Below, one piece after another: positions 17,423 to 28,346 of a DNA stretch of 64,000 nt (positions are counted from its first letter, which is position 1; each line of letters begins with the position of its first letter). Source of the DNA: DAOPZC01 sp035353175. Lineage in GTDB: Bacteria > Verrucomicrobiota > Kiritimatiellia > RFP12 > UBA1067. A program made the position numbers and the translations under genes. The notes under the pieces are model-generated. The model was not told where the DNA came from. It searched no databases and was given only the letters and a program-made list of their open reading frames with translations. The DNA is taken from assembly GCA_035353175.1 (NCBI GenBank), contig DAOPZC010000003.1, positions 1 through 64,000 of the forward strand. The letters are read 5' to 3'.

Positions 17423-19348
17423 TCACTCTCCCAGTCGTAGCGCGTTGCCAAAGCCGGGCAAGCCCTCTTCAAGCCGCGCCGCGTCCAGTCCGGTCAGCGC
17501 CGTTCGCAGCGCGCTGTGCGGCACGCTGTTCGCGCACGTGGCGCCGTCCGTCAGCGCATCGAAATGATAGAGCGCCAGCGTGCCGGGCTCCATGCCGGTA
17601 TACGGCGCCCGCGGCGCTTCCGTATACTCGCGAGCCGCCGCGCTGAGGCGCAGCTCGTCGAGCAGCCCCTCCGCGAAGTACGTCGCCGAACCGCCGTAGC
17701 AGCCGATGACCAGATCCTGGTCCGGATTGGACCGCAGAGGCTTATCCGGGATCGCGCGCCGCGCCTCCAGACGTCCGTCGAGATAGACGCGCAATTCACG
17801 TTTGGGTCGATCATACACCGTGGCCACATGCGTCCACCGCCCGCCGGCCAGAGCCGCCTTCGTATCCAGCGTGCAATCATCGCCCGCGCCGGGCTTCCCC
17901 GGCTCGCAGAGGTTGATCCGGAAGCGGAAGCGCCCTCCGGGCAGGAGCATCCACTCCCAGCCGCGCGCCAGCCCGTCATTCTCGTGGTTGTATTTGCTGA
18001 GCACGCGCTGGTTCTCTTTCATGCGGCCCGCCTCCGGCTTCAGAAAGGCCTCGACCGTCATCGCCCCGCCTGCGAAGTCCAGCGCATCGTCGTGCGCCAG
18101 CGTGGGCGTGCGCTTGGACGCGGGGCACCCGATCATGAACCCGGTCAGGTTCGGCTCCTCCTGCGCCCACCGTGCGAGCCCTTTGCTGACGCCGCTCTGA
18201 AGATAGAGACGCACGCCGCTTTCCCGGCAGAGAGGTCCGTAAATTTCCTCCACGCACGCACGGTTGTTCGGAATCGCGATTTGGTCGTCCTCGCTGGCGA
18301 GGTAACCGATCGTGCGGTGGGACACGTAGAGCGGCGGGTGCAGCCCCGCGCCGGAGCGCACGCCGAGCACCAGACCGTCGACCAGCTTCTCTCCGACCAT
18401 GCGTTCCCAATCCAAGTAAAGATTCCCGTAAGGCGGTCCGAGGTAACGTCCGCGCGGAAGCCCCGTGATGATCTCCTTGCCGGGCAACGCCGCGCGCAGC
18501 TCGCGGTAGAACTGCACCAGATACTCACCGCGCAGCTTGCGCCATTGCTCCACCGCAGGATCGGCGGGAGCATACAGCGGCGACCGGTAATCGAACCGCG
18601 GATCCTTCAGGATGTCGATGCCGGTACGCCGCCTGAATTCGCTTGCGACCCGCGGCCCGAACCCGAACTGGTCGGCGTGGAGCGACGGCAGCGAGTGCGT
18701 GCGCGTACAAACGTAGACGCCGTCACAATCGAACCGGCCCACATACTGCTTGATGCGCTCCACCATGAGGGTGCGCGCCTCAGGCCATGAAAAATCCAGC
18801 ACGCCGTAATGCGGTGTTCCCCGGAGATCTTTGTCTTGCCACTCGGGATGCTCGATGGTCGCGCGGTCCTGCCATGGGAACGGCTGCGTGCCGCCGTAAA
18901 GCTGATTCGTCGGCGCGCCGTGGTCGAACACGGTCATGTAGATCAGCATCCGCTGGCCGTGCCGGCGCGTCTCGCGCCGCACCACCTCCAGCGGCTGGAA
19001 CCGCGCCTCGACGCTGTCGACTTTCGCGTAATAGTTGCTGATGAAGCCAAGGAAAGGGCGCTGTTCGTAGTGTTCCTTGATATAGAGCGAGGAGCCGCGC
19101 CACAGAACAGCGCCCGCGTCATAGTGTTTGGCCCACCCCGCCACGCTGCGTGCGATTTTATCCTCGGTGTCGAGCTGCGCATCGCCTTTGGCGACCATGA
19201 TCTGGTCACCCCAGCTGACATAAATGAGGTTGTCCACGCGGCCGCCGTCCGCGCGGCCGTTGCAGAAAAATGCGCACCCGGCAACGGTCAGCAGCAACAC
19301 CGCGCCGACGGCCACACGAAACGCCATTCGCTTCCCCTTGCTGTTCAT
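17423..19348 (-). CDS. lipoprotein, TIM-barrel hydrolase-like with LamG domain
   Basis: 641 residues. The N-terminus has a lipoprotein signal with lipobox VAGC (Cys about 26), so it is membrane-anchored. The middle (about 40-400) resembles GHL10/YngK-type TIM barrels, with GVLDFSWPEAR and DCDGVYVCTRTHS at strand ends. The end (about 430-640) is a LamG domain with MTVEAFLKPE, WTHVATVYDR and LRVYLDG. Such proteins are probable glycoside hydrolases; the exact activity is unknown. It is the first gene of minus-strand run A, with GGGGAAGGG before the ATG and an AT-rich promoter region shared with the divergent AraC gene. Confidence 0.75.
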   Translation of the reverse strand: MNSKGKRMAFRVAVGAVLLLTVAGCAFFCNGRADGGRVDNLIYVSWGDQIMVAKGDAQLDTEDKIARSVAGWAKHYDAGAVLWRGSSLYIKEHYEQRPFLGFISNYYAKVDSVEARFQPLEVVRRETRRHGQRMLIYMTVFDHGAPTNQLYGGTQPFPWQDRATIEHPEWQDKDLRGTPHYGVLDFSWPEARTLMVERIKQYVGRFDCDGVYVCTRTHSLPSLHADQFGFGPRVASEFRRRTGIDILKDPRFDYRSPLYAPADPAVEQWRKLRGEYLVQFYRELRAALPGKEIITGLPRGRYLGPPYGNLYLDWERMVGEKLVDGLVLGVRSGAGLHPPLYVSHRTIGYLASEDDQIAIPNNRACVEEIYGPLCRESGVRLYLQSGVSKGLARWAQEEPNLTGFMIGCPASKRTPTLAHDDALDFAGGAMTVEAFLKPEAGRMKENQRVLSKYNHENDGLARGWEWMLLPGGRFRFRINLCEPGKPGAGDDCTLDTKAALAGGRWTHVATVYDRPKRELRVYLDGRLEARRAIPDKPLRSNPDQDLVIGCYGGSATYFAEGLLDELRLSAAAREYTEAPRAPYTGMEPGTLALYHFDALTDGATCANSVPHSALRTALTGLDAARLEEGLPGFGNALRLGE

Positions 19349-19506
19349 AAGCCCTTCCCCATTTCGTATTTTTATCGTATCAGGTTCTTGGCAAGATATA
19401 ATTCAACAAAAAAAGTTTTGCAGTTTCATTGCATTCGCCCGCAGGACCCCGTTGCGCATCCTTTCTTCTTGTTATGGGAAGATGCTCTGTTATCATTCAG
19501 CAAATC
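19349..19506. promoter_or_regulatory. divergent promoter region between operon A and second AraC gene
   Basis: 158 bp separating two divergent genes. The AT-rich centre (about 19385-19420) reads TTGGCAAGATATAATTC on the plus strand; on the minus strand it gives an A/T tract then GAATTATATCTTGCC, a variant of the GAATTCTATT core at 152-170 and 6911-6936. It probably holds the promoters of both genes and possibly an AraC site. No spacing fits a clean -35/-10 pair, so I do not place transcription starts. Confidence 0.45.
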
Positions 19507-20517
19507 ATGAAAGCGTTGATACGGCACGGCAGGCAAAAAACGGATCTCGCGGTCACGTACTGCGACTCTCCCGAACGCAGGGCGTTGGATCTGCGTAAAG
19601 CGGGCGTGCCGGAGGTGCCGGTGCTCGGGTTCAGCCGGTACGGCCACATCATCGCGCCGGTCGCGGCCCACCGACACGCCGGATGCCTCGAGATCGGCCT
19701 GTGCCTGCGCGGCGCGCTGACGCTGCTGAACAATGGCGTGGAACACCGGATCATGCCGGGCGACCTCTACTTGAACAAACCGGCCGACACCCATTGTTTG
19801 ACCGCCCATCCGAAAGGCACCATGATCGACTGGCTGCTGCTCCGCTGTCCGGACGGAAAGCGCCCTTTCCTGCGGCTCGCACCGGCGGAGGCGCGCGCCG
19901 TGTTTGACCGGCTGAACACGTTGCCGTGCCACATCACCGCCAAGACCGGCGCGGTCAAACAGATTTTCACCCAGCTGTTCAAATGGCACGACCAGCCCGG
20001 CGACCCCTACCGGACCGTCTGTCTGACCACGCTCTGCACCAGCCTGCTCGTCCATGTCATCGAGGCCGCCGCGCACGAGAGCACGCTGACGCATCTCGCG
20101 CGCATGGAGGAGATCATCGGCCTGTTGCGGCAACACCCCGAACGCACCTACAACAATGACGACTTGGCCCGGCAGTCCATGCTCTCGCCTTCCCTCTTCA
20201 TCAGCCAGTTCAAGCAAATGACCGGCCTGCCGCCGCACCACTACCTCCTCGCCTGCCGCCTTGAAAAGGCCAAACGTCTGCTGGCCTCCACCGGCGCGCC
20301 GATCACCCGCATTGCCTTCGACCTTGGTTTCTGCGCGTCACAGCATTTCTCCGCGCACTTCAAGCGGGCCTTCGGCGTCACCCCCAACGCGTGGCGCAAA
20401 CAGTCGGGCGCGGCGCCTCATCACTCCGGCCCGACGAACACCGCTTCGGCCTCGCAGACCAGACGCACCGGCCCGATCAGCCCCGCATCCAACAGCGTCG
20501 ACTCCTTCGTGAAATAA
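19507..20517 (+). CDS. AraC-family transcriptional regulator (paralogue 2)
   Basis: About 336 residues with a cupin-type sensor (HRHAGCLEIGLCLRG, about 60-130) and a C-terminal AraC domain (RTYNNDDLARQSMLSPSLFISQF through SQHFSAHFKRAFGVTPNAWR). It is similar along its length to the regulator at 282-1157. The start at 19507 gives an N-terminus comparable with that paralogue; no Shine-Dalgarno is seen. The last 97 bp, which encode a low-complexity Ser/Thr/Pro-rich tail beyond the HTH, overlap the end of the convergent GH106 gene. It diverges from operon A and is placed to control it. Confidence 0.9.
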   Translation: MKALIRHGRQKTDLAVTYCDSPERRALDLRKAGVPEVPVLGFSRYGHIIAPVAAHRHAGCLEIGLCLRGALTLLNNGVEHRIMPGDLYLNKPADTHCLTAHPKGTMIDWLLLRCPDGKRPFLRLAPAEARAVFDRLNTLPCHITAKTGAVKQIFTQLFKWHDQPGDPYRTVCLTTLCTSLLVHVIEAAAHESTLTHLARMEEIIGLLRQHPERTYNNDDLARQSMLSPSLFISQFKQMTGLPPHHYLLACRLEKAKRLLASTGAPITRIAFDLGFCASQHFSAHFKRAFGVTPNAWRKQSGAAPHHSGPTNTASASQTRRTGPISPASNSVDSFVK

Positions 20518-23500
20518 TTCCACATGCAGAAGGTATACCGGCCTTTCGACGGACGCGCTTCTCCGGCTTTGAGCCACCCGGGGAGAACCGACAACCCGCA
20601 TCCGGTATATTCCTTCTCTTTCTGCCTATCCCAAGCCTTCTTCGGCTGGCCCCATACACACTCTTCGGGTTCCTGCGCGTCGCCGATCATGCGGTTCGCC
20701 CAGGTGTTGGTCACCTTGATCTCCAGCCGATTGTCGCCTGCGCGCAGGAGGTCCGTCACCTCGACGCGGTAAGGCGCGTGCCACACCGTGCCCAGATCGC
20801 GCGCGTTGACGCGCACCTCCGCCAGCTCGCGCACGTCGCCGAGGTCGAGAAAAACGCGCAGCCCCTTGGCAAGAAGCGCCTCCGGAACCTTCACCTCCTT
20901 CGTGTAGGTCGCCGTTCCCGAGAAATAGCGGATGCCCGGCACCGGCGAGGCGTTCCAGGGCGCGAGCGATGCAAACGTCACGGTTTCTTCGGGAGCGCCC
21001 CACCCTTTCGCGAATTTCACCTGCCAGTCGCCGGATGCGTCGAGCGGCGGCGGCGGCGCGGGCACCTCGGCCGTCAGCCGCTTGCCGGACCGCGTCAGCG
21101 CCGCCAGCGTGCCGTGGCGCGCGCCGCGCGCCACGGCTTCACCCGCCGCGTTCCGTCCGACCCGCACGCCGGGATCCTCCGAAAAACCTTCCGGCAGCAC
21201 CAGCCACTCGCGCTCGTTCAGAATGCGCGTCGTCTGTTTACCGTCGAGCACATAGGTGATTTCGAACGCCTTGAAACGATTGGGGAAGGGGTCGCCGCCG
21301 AGCTGCGGATTGTCGATGTAGAGCCGGAGCGAGTTGATCCCCGTCTGCGCGCGCACGATGTCCGTCAGATCCTTCTCCTCGCCGGTATCCTTGGCCCGGT
21401 AGACCGCCTTGACGATTTCGAGCTGGCGCGCCCCGGGCACGCCCACCTTCACGATCCGGTCGCCGTCTGCGGCAGACGTTTTGCGGAAGACCACGAAGCG
21501 CGACTGGTTCGGCTCGAACGTCAGCCGCAGCTCCGTACGGCCGTCACGCTCGGTCCACAGGCCTGCGGGCTCGCGCCGCGCGGTCTCGGGGTCCCAGAAT
21601 TCCGGAGTCCGCCCCGCGACGCGGAACGAAGCGGTCACGGACGCGGGTTCGCCCGTCATGTTCGCGAGGAAGAAATACGGCACGCCGTGATCCTCGCGGT
21701 GCGAACAGAGCACGCGGTTGCTGACGTTGTTCATCAGGATCACGCCCGGCAGGATGCCCAAGCCGGCCAGGGCCTCCTCCGAGCTCTTGCCCCACACCGT
21801 GCGGCCCTTGCCGAACGGATGCTCCTTCGCGCCGGCCGCCTGCGGGCCCCAGACCTCATCCGCGATACGCCGGACTTCCGCGTCGGCCGCCGGATAATCC
21901 GCGAGGCCACACGCCCGCGTCGGGCGGGGACCGCATACCGTGGCACCGTTCGCCACCAGCTCTCTCACCTTGCGCGCCACCGGCAGCGACATCGCCTCGC
22001 GTGCGGGCAGCCGCAGAAGCGCATACGAGCGGCCCGACGGCAGCACCAGCCGGCCGTCCTTCACGGTCAGGTCGCGCAGAAAGACACTCGCCGGCACCGC
22101 ATCGAGTTCGGAGGCCTGCGGGCGGCACTCCAGAGCCAGCACGTCCACCACCTGTTCTCCGCGCTGCAGCAGAGCTTGGCAGCGGCCCAGATAACGGTAA
22201 AAAGCCTTGCCCGGCCGATGCCACGTCTGAACTTGTCCGAAGTGGCTGCCCCACCAGCCCATCGTCATGCCCGGCGTGAAACGCGGATCGAACGGCTGAT
22301 GCACCCAGTGGTGCAGCGTCATGCGGTTGATGCCGCGCGCGAAGCTCGCGTCGCCCGTGTTTTTGAAATCTTTGGGCGATTCGCTCCATTTGGCGTAGGT
22401 CGGCATGCCCGTGAACGCCTCGGTCGCGATCACCGGCCGGCCCAGCGCGCGGCCCACCGCGCCGGCCACGCCCGGGAAGCCGCCGACCTCCTTGGTCCAG
22501 AAGACCGGAAAGCCCCAGAACTCCACCATCGGCACATCCGCCACCGCCGCCGCTTCAAACGGGTTAAACGGTCCGCCATAGGGCTCGATCTGCAGGGCCA
22601 GCTTGTTTTCGCGCGTCCACTTATTGAAAAGCGCGAAGTGGTTTTCCGTGAACAGTTCCTCGACGGTCAGCGCCATGTCTTCTTGGAAACGCGCGCTGAG
22701 CGCTCCGCCGCCGATTTTGCGGCCCGCCAGCACCGGCAGCCACGGCACCGGGTCATAGCCGCGCCGCGCGAGGAACTCCGCGCGGAACCTCGGCGACCAA
22801 TCCTGTTGGCCGGCCTCATAGCTGTCGAGCAGCAGATGCGCGAACGATGCGCCGACGCGCTTGCCGAGTTCGCGCCTGAGCGGCGGGATGACGTTCTCGA
22901 GGTGGATCGTCATCGCCTCGGCGGATAGCTTGTCCGCCTCCAGCGACTTGTCCTGGACGTCTTCCGGCGCGGGGCGCGGGCGCGCGCCGGTCGGCGTGTG
23001 GCCCAAGCGGAAGAGCGTCCAGCGGCCTTCGGGCACCTGCCAGGTGCAGGTGCCGTCCGCCGCGGTCCTTGCCGTCACATCGATCACAGACGCCGCCGCG
23101 GGCTCGCCGTCAGGCACCGCCACGACCGCAATGTCGCGGTAGAAGTCCAGCGCGGTCTTGGGCTGCGGCAGCTTTGCCGAAAACAGGGCGGGGCCCTTCA
23201 CCTGCGTCTCGCTCCACACCATCTTCTGCATGGCGTATTCCGGAGTGATCCACGGCCCTCCCGAGACCGAGAAGCCCGGGCAGTTATGCATGCCGAGTTC
23301 CAAGCCGAGGCGGTCGGCCTCCTTGGCGGCGTGGCGCATGAGCGCCCACCAAGCGGGATTCTGGTACGACACATTGTCGGCCAGGCTGTTCGAAAGCGCC
23401 TGCATGCCCGCATGCGACGCGATGTGGAAGACGGTGGCCCCGCCGATCCCCGCGTCGCGCATGGCCTCAAGGTCGCGCGTGATGCCGTCCCGCGTCACAT

Positions 23501-23663
23501 TATTCCCGAGCCAGTGCCACCAGACATGCGGCAGAGCGTGCACCGGCGGCTTCAGAAACGCCGCCTCCAGTTCGCCGCCCGGCTCCGCCGCGCCCGCCAC
23601 ACTGAAACAAAACCCGATCGCCACCCCCGCGACGATACCCAAACGCCCCGTTCGCATCCGCAT
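20421..23663 (-). CDS. secreted GH106-like alpha-L-rhamnosidase
   Basis: About 1080 residues. After a signal peptide comes the GH106 hallmark PHVWWHWLGNNVTRDGITRD, then GGATVFHI. The TIM-barrel part spans roughly the first half; beta-sandwich modules follow, ending in a GH2-like jelly roll (FLDLGDVRELAEVRVNARDLG). GH106 enzymes release terminal L-rhamnose from pectic and other glycans. GAGGTGG before the ATG at 23663 sets the start. The 3' end overlaps the convergent AraC gene by 97 bp. A rhamnose mutarotase at 29779 fits the activity; other family members act on related sugars, so L-rhamnose specificity is inferred. Confidence 0.9.
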   Translation of the reverse strand: MRMRTGRLGIVAGVAIGFCFSVAGAAEPGGELEAAFLKPPVHALPHVWWHWLGNNVTRDGITRDLEAMRDAGIGGATVFHIASHAGMQALSNSLADNVSYQNPAWWALMRHAAKEADRLGLELGMHNCPGFSVSGGPWITPEYAMQKMVWSETQVKGPALFSAKLPQPKTALDFYRDIAVVAVPDGEPAAASVIDVTARTAADGTCTWQVPEGRWTLFRLGHTPTGARPRPAPEDVQDKSLEADKLSAEAMTIHLENVIPPLRRELGKRVGASFAHLLLDSYEAGQQDWSPRFRAEFLARRGYDPVPWLPVLAGRKIGGGALSARFQEDMALTVEELFTENHFALFNKWTRENKLALQIEPYGGPFNPFEAAAVADVPMVEFWGFPVFWTKEVGGFPGVAGAVGRALGRPVIATEAFTGMPTYAKWSESPKDFKNTGDASFARGINRMTLHHWVHQPFDPRFTPGMTMGWWGSHFGQVQTWHRPGKAFYRYLGRCQALLQRGEQVVDVLALECRPQASELDAVPASVFLRDLTVKDGRLVLPSGRSYALLRLPAREAMSLPVARKVRELVANGATVCGPRPTRACGLADYPAADAEVRRIADEVWGPQAAGAKEHPFGKGRTVWGKSSEEALAGLGILPGVILMNNVSNRVLCSHREDHGVPYFFLANMTGEPASVTASFRVAGRTPEFWDPETARREPAGLWTERDGRTELRLTFEPNQSRFVVFRKTSAADGDRIVKVGVPGARQLEIVKAVYRAKDTGEEKDLTDIVRAQTGINSLRLYIDNPQLGGDPFPNRFKAFEITYVLDGKQTTRILNEREWLVLPEGFSEDPGVRVGRNAAGEAVARGARHGTLAALTRSGKRLTAEVPAPPPPLDASGDWQVKFAKGWGAPEETVTFASLAPWNASPVPGIRYFSGTATYTKEVKVPEALLAKGLRVFLDLGDVRELAEVRVNARDLGTVWHAPYRVEVTDLLRAGDNRLEIKVTNTWANRMIGDAQEPEECVWGQPKKAWDRQKEKEYTGCGLSVLPGWLKAGEARPSKGRYTFCMWNYFTKESTLLDAGLIGPVRLVCEAEAVFVGPE

Positions 23664-23742
23664 TTTCCACCTCGCTCGTTTCAGCCGTGCCGCCACAGCC
23701 TATCCCGGTTCAGAATGCGTCTCTTTATAGCAAATATCCCTG

Positions 23743-23772
23743 TTGACAGACTACTTGTTCCTTCCGTACTAT
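23743..23772 (+). promoter_or_regulatory. sigma-70-type promoter of the hybrid histidine kinase
   Basis: TTGACA (23743-23748), 18 bp, TACTAT (23767-23772), about 65 bp before the kinase start. The -35 box is perfect. It lies in the 173-bp divergent gap with the GH106 gene, whose own promoter must lie in the same gap. Confidence 0.65.
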
Positions 23773-23836
23773 CTACAATGACGTTTGTTTTGTATCGTGT
23801 TCGCAAGGCCCGTGTTGAATATCAAGGGGGTGAGTG

Positions 23837-26806
23837 ATGACTGATGGCATTCAGCTCTCACAGGCGAAACAGAATCTCTGGATCGCAGCCTTCGCCATTG
23901 CAGCTTTGCTGATCGCGTCGTTGGGATTCGTCCAATACAAAGCCGAAAAGGAACACGTCCAATCGGAGAAGGCACAGGAGCTCACGGCCATCGGGACATT
24001 GAAGGCCGGGCAAATCGCCGAATGGCGCAAAGAGCGTCTCTCCGACGCCATCCGTTTCGCGCAGGGGCCCACGCTGACACGCGCCATTGAGAAAAATGAC
24101 GCCAAAGACCTGCGCGTCATGATGGCCCTCAACCGGAAAGCCAACTTCTATGAGGATACGCTTCTGGTTTCTCCGGCCTGCGAGATTTTGGCATCCGCCA
24201 CAGATAAACCCGCCCCTTTCACGGACGCCACGCGGTGGGCCGTCGAAAAGGCCCTCAACACGCGCACACCCGTCTTTTCCGATTTCTTCCGGCAAGAAAA
24301 CGACAGTGTCCACATCGATATCGCCGCGCCTGTCAACAATGATTCCGGCGTGCCCATCGGCGCGTTCGTCCTGCGCTGCGCCGCGTCTGACTTCCTCTAC
24401 CCGCTGATCCAGTCATGGCCCGTCTCCAGCATCAGCGCCGAAACTCTGCTGGTCAGGCGCGAAGGGGATTCGGTGATCTTCCTGAACAAGTTGCGCCACG
24501 AACGCCACAGCGCCATGACGCTCAAGCTTCCCCTGACGCGAACGGATGTTCCAGCCGTACAGGCGGTCCATGGCACGCAAGGCATTGTCAAGGGCACCGA
24601 CTATCGGGGCATCCCGGTTCTGGCCGACATCCGCCCGGTCCCCAATTCAGACTGGTTCATCATCGCCAAGGTGGACAGCAGCGAAGTGCTCGGACCGGTA
24701 CGCATCCGTGCCCTCATCATCACCGGGTTTGTGCTGTTGGGCATCCTCCTCGCAGCCACCGCAACCGCCTTCGGCCTGCGCAACCGGCAGGCGTCGCTCT
24801 ACCGCAACCTCTACCGGGCCAAACAGGAGCAATATGCGGCCGTCGAAAAGTACCGCACCATCCTGTACAGCATCGGCGACGCGGTGATCACGACCGATTC
24901 CCAAGGCTGCGTGCGGCAGATGAACCCGATTGCTGAGAACCTGACCGGCTGGTCGGAAACCGAAGCGTGGGGCCGACGGCTCGAAGACGTCTTTCACATC
25001 GTCAACGAAGAAACCCGCGTCGTCATGCAGAACCCCGCTTGGCGCGTCCTGCAAGAAGGCCAGATCGTCGGCCTTGCCAACCACACGATTCTGCTGGCGC
25101 GCAACGGCACGGAGTATCCGATCTCCGACAGCGGCGCTCCGATCCGCGACGAGCAGGGAACCGTGACCGGCGTGGTGCTGGTGTTCAGAGACCAATCGTC
25201 TGAGCGCGCCGCACAAAAAGCCTTGGTCGAAAGCGAACGGCGCCTCTCGACACTCCTGAACAATCTGCCCGGAATGGCTTACCGCTGCCGGATGGACTCC
25301 TACTGGACCATGGAATTCGTTTCTCAGGGCTGCGCCGCCCTGACCGGTTACCCGCCGGCCGATCTTCTCGATAACGCGCGGATGACCTATTTCGACCTGA
25401 TCCATGCCGATGACCGCCAATACGTCTGGGACACGATCGCCGCAAGCGTTGACCGCCGGGAGACCTTCACGGTCGAGTACCGCATCACGACGTCGGACGG
25501 AGGTGAAAAATGGGTGTGGGAACGCGGTTGCGCCGTCCTGAAGCCGGACGGGACCGTCGACGTGCTGGAGGGCTTCATTCACGACATTACCGACCGCAAG
25601 CGGGCCACCGAGGAGCAGGCAAAACTACAGGAACAGCTCTACCAGGCCCAGAAAATCGAGGCCATCGGGCGACTCGCAGGCGGCGTGGCCCACGACTTCA
25701 ACAACATGCTCTCGATCGTTATCGGAAACGCCGAACTGGCCGACGACCAGCTCGAGCCCGCATCCCCCCTCCACTCCGAACTCGCCGAAATCCTCAAGGC
25801 GGGGAAACATTCGGCCAGCCTCGTCAAGCAGCTCTTGGGCTTCGCCAGCAAACAGAACATCCGACCGCGCAACCTCGACCTGAATGAGGCCATCGGCGGC
25901 ATGTGCGACATGCTCCGGCACCTCATCGGCGAAACAATCAAGCTGGAATGGCGGCCCGTTCCCCGTCTATGGCCCGTGCTGATGGATCCCGGACAGATCG
26001 ACCAGATCCTCGTCAATCTGGCGGTGAATGCCCGCGACGCGATCACGGGGGCAGGGACCATCACCGTCACGACCGACAACATACACAACCGCAAAGCCGA
26101 GGGAAACATCCTCCCCGAGGCCCCTCTCGGCGACTACGTCCTCCTTTCCATCGCCGACACGGGCTGCGGCATGGACCCCGCCACGCAAACCCAAATCTTC
26201 GAGCCTTTCTTCACCACGAAGCCGCACGGCATCGGCACGGGTCTGGGCCTTTCCACGGTCTACGGGATCGTGAAGCAGAACAACGGATTTATCCGCGTGA
26301 ACAGCCAGCCGGGAAAAGGGACCTGCTTCCAGATTTATCTGCCGAGCCTCCGCGTCGCCACGGAAGACGCCGAAGAGGCGCAGGCCGCCGCCGTCGCGGC
26401 AGAACCGCCCCCCCAGGCTCCGGCCCCGGCCGCGCCGACGTCGGCCACCATCTTGCTGGTGGAAGACGAAGCCGCCGTGCTGAGTCTCACCCAAACGCTC
26501 CTCTCAAAAATGGGGTACACCGTCATCCCGGCCAACGGAGCCAAGGAGGCGCTGCAGCGTGCGCGCGAACATGAGGGCGAGATCCACCTGCTCCTGACAG
26601 ACGTGGTCATGCCAGACATGAGCGGCCGCGATCTGCGGCAGCACCTCATCCGTTTACGGCCAACCGTCAAGAGCCTTTTCATGTCCGGTTACACGGCGGA
26701 CATCATCGCCAACCACGGCATGCTCGACAACAACATCCACTTCCTCCAGAAACCCTTCACGCGCGAAACCCTCGCCGAAAAAGTGGGCGAAGCGCTGTCG
26801 TCTTAA
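23837..26806 (+). CDS. membrane hybrid histidine kinase (Cache-PAS-PAS-HK-REC)
   Basis: About 989 residues. Order: TM helix (13-33), periplasmic Cache-like sensor (about 40-290), TM helix (about 295-315), two PAS domains (about 335-450 and 470-590), HisKA with GGVAHDFNNML, an ATPase domain (N box VNLAVNARDAI, DTGCGMDP, GIGTGLGL) and a C-terminal receiver with the phospho-acceptor Asp in LLLTDVVMPD. An AAGGGGG lies 6 bp before the ATG at 23837; a GTG at 23834 is the alternative. No DNA-binding output is encoded next to it, so a phosphotransfer partner lies elsewhere. Placement beside rhamnosidase and fucosidase genes suggests sugar sensing, unproven. Confidence 0.9.
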   Translation: MTDGIQLSQAKQNLWIAAFAIAALLIASLGFVQYKAEKEHVQSEKAQELTAIGTLKAGQIAEWRKERLSDAIRFAQGPTLTRAIEKNDAKDLRVMMALNRKANFYEDTLLVSPACEILASATDKPAPFTDATRWAVEKALNTRTPVFSDFFRQENDSVHIDIAAPVNNDSGVPIGAFVLRCAASDFLYPLIQSWPVSSISAETLLVRREGDSVIFLNKLRHERHSAMTLKLPLTRTDVPAVQAVHGTQGIVKGTDYRGIPVLADIRPVPNSDWFIIAKVDSSEVLGPVRIRALIITGFVLLGILLAATATAFGLRNRQASLYRNLYRAKQEQYAAVEKYRTILYSIGDAVITTDSQGCVRQMNPIAENLTGWSETEAWGRRLEDVFHIVNEETRVVMQNPAWRVLQEGQIVGLANHTILLARNGTEYPISDSGAPIRDEQGTVTGVVLVFRDQSSERAAQKALVESERRLSTLLNNLPGMAYRCRMDSYWTMEFVSQGCAALTGYPPADLLDNARMTYFDLIHADDRQYVWDTIAASVDRRETFTVEYRITTSDGGEKWVWERGCAVLKPDGTVDVLEGFIHDITDRKRATEEQAKLQEQLYQAQKIEAIGRLAGGVAHDFNNMLSIVIGNAELADDQLEPASPLHSELAEILKAGKHSASLVKQLLGFASKQNIRPRNLDLNEAIGGMCDMLRHLIGETIKLEWRPVPRLWPVLMDPGQIDQILVNLAVNARDAITGAGTITVTTDNIHNRKAEGNILPEAPLGDYVLLSIADTGCGMDPATQTQIFEPFFTTKPHGIGTGLGLSTVYGIVKQNNGFIRVNSQPGKGTCFQIYLPSLRVATEDAEEAQAAAVAAEPPPQAPAPAAPTSATILLVEDEAAVLSLTQTLLSKMGYTVIPANGAKEALQRAREHEGEIHLLLTDVVMPDMSGRDLRQHLIRLRPTVKSLFMSGYTADIIANHGMLDNNIHFLQKPFTRETLAEKVGEALSS

Positions 26807-26869
26807 GCCGATGGCCGGCGTCACCCCCCTGTCCATTCCGACGTCTAACCCAGAACCCCGGAGTCGCCC

Positions 26870-28246
<1,377 letters not shown>

Positions 28247-28276
28247 TGCTATCGTCAGAGACCTTTTCATTTGTGG

Positions 28277-28329
28277 CAGGGCGGTTTAACCGAGGTCGTT
28301 GCGGACACCTCGGGAAGCAGCCCCGCCTG
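28277..28329 (+). promoter_or_regulatory. structured leader RNA before the permease
   Basis: An outer pairing CAGGGCGG (28277-28284) with CCGCCTG (28323-28329), one base bulged, encloses an inner hairpin CCGAGGT (28290-28296) / ACCTCGG (28307-28313). It occupies most of the 100-bp gap between fucosidase and permease and ends 17 bp before the ATG. There is no T-run. It may be an attenuator or processing site; I could not match it to a known riboswitch. Confidence 0.35.
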
Positions 28330-28346
28330 TACGGAGAACGCTTCAC

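Noticed and set aside
28271..28330. Cobalamin riboswitch
   Set aside because: GCCCCGCCTGT looks vaguely like part of the consensus, but the B12 box and element order are absent.
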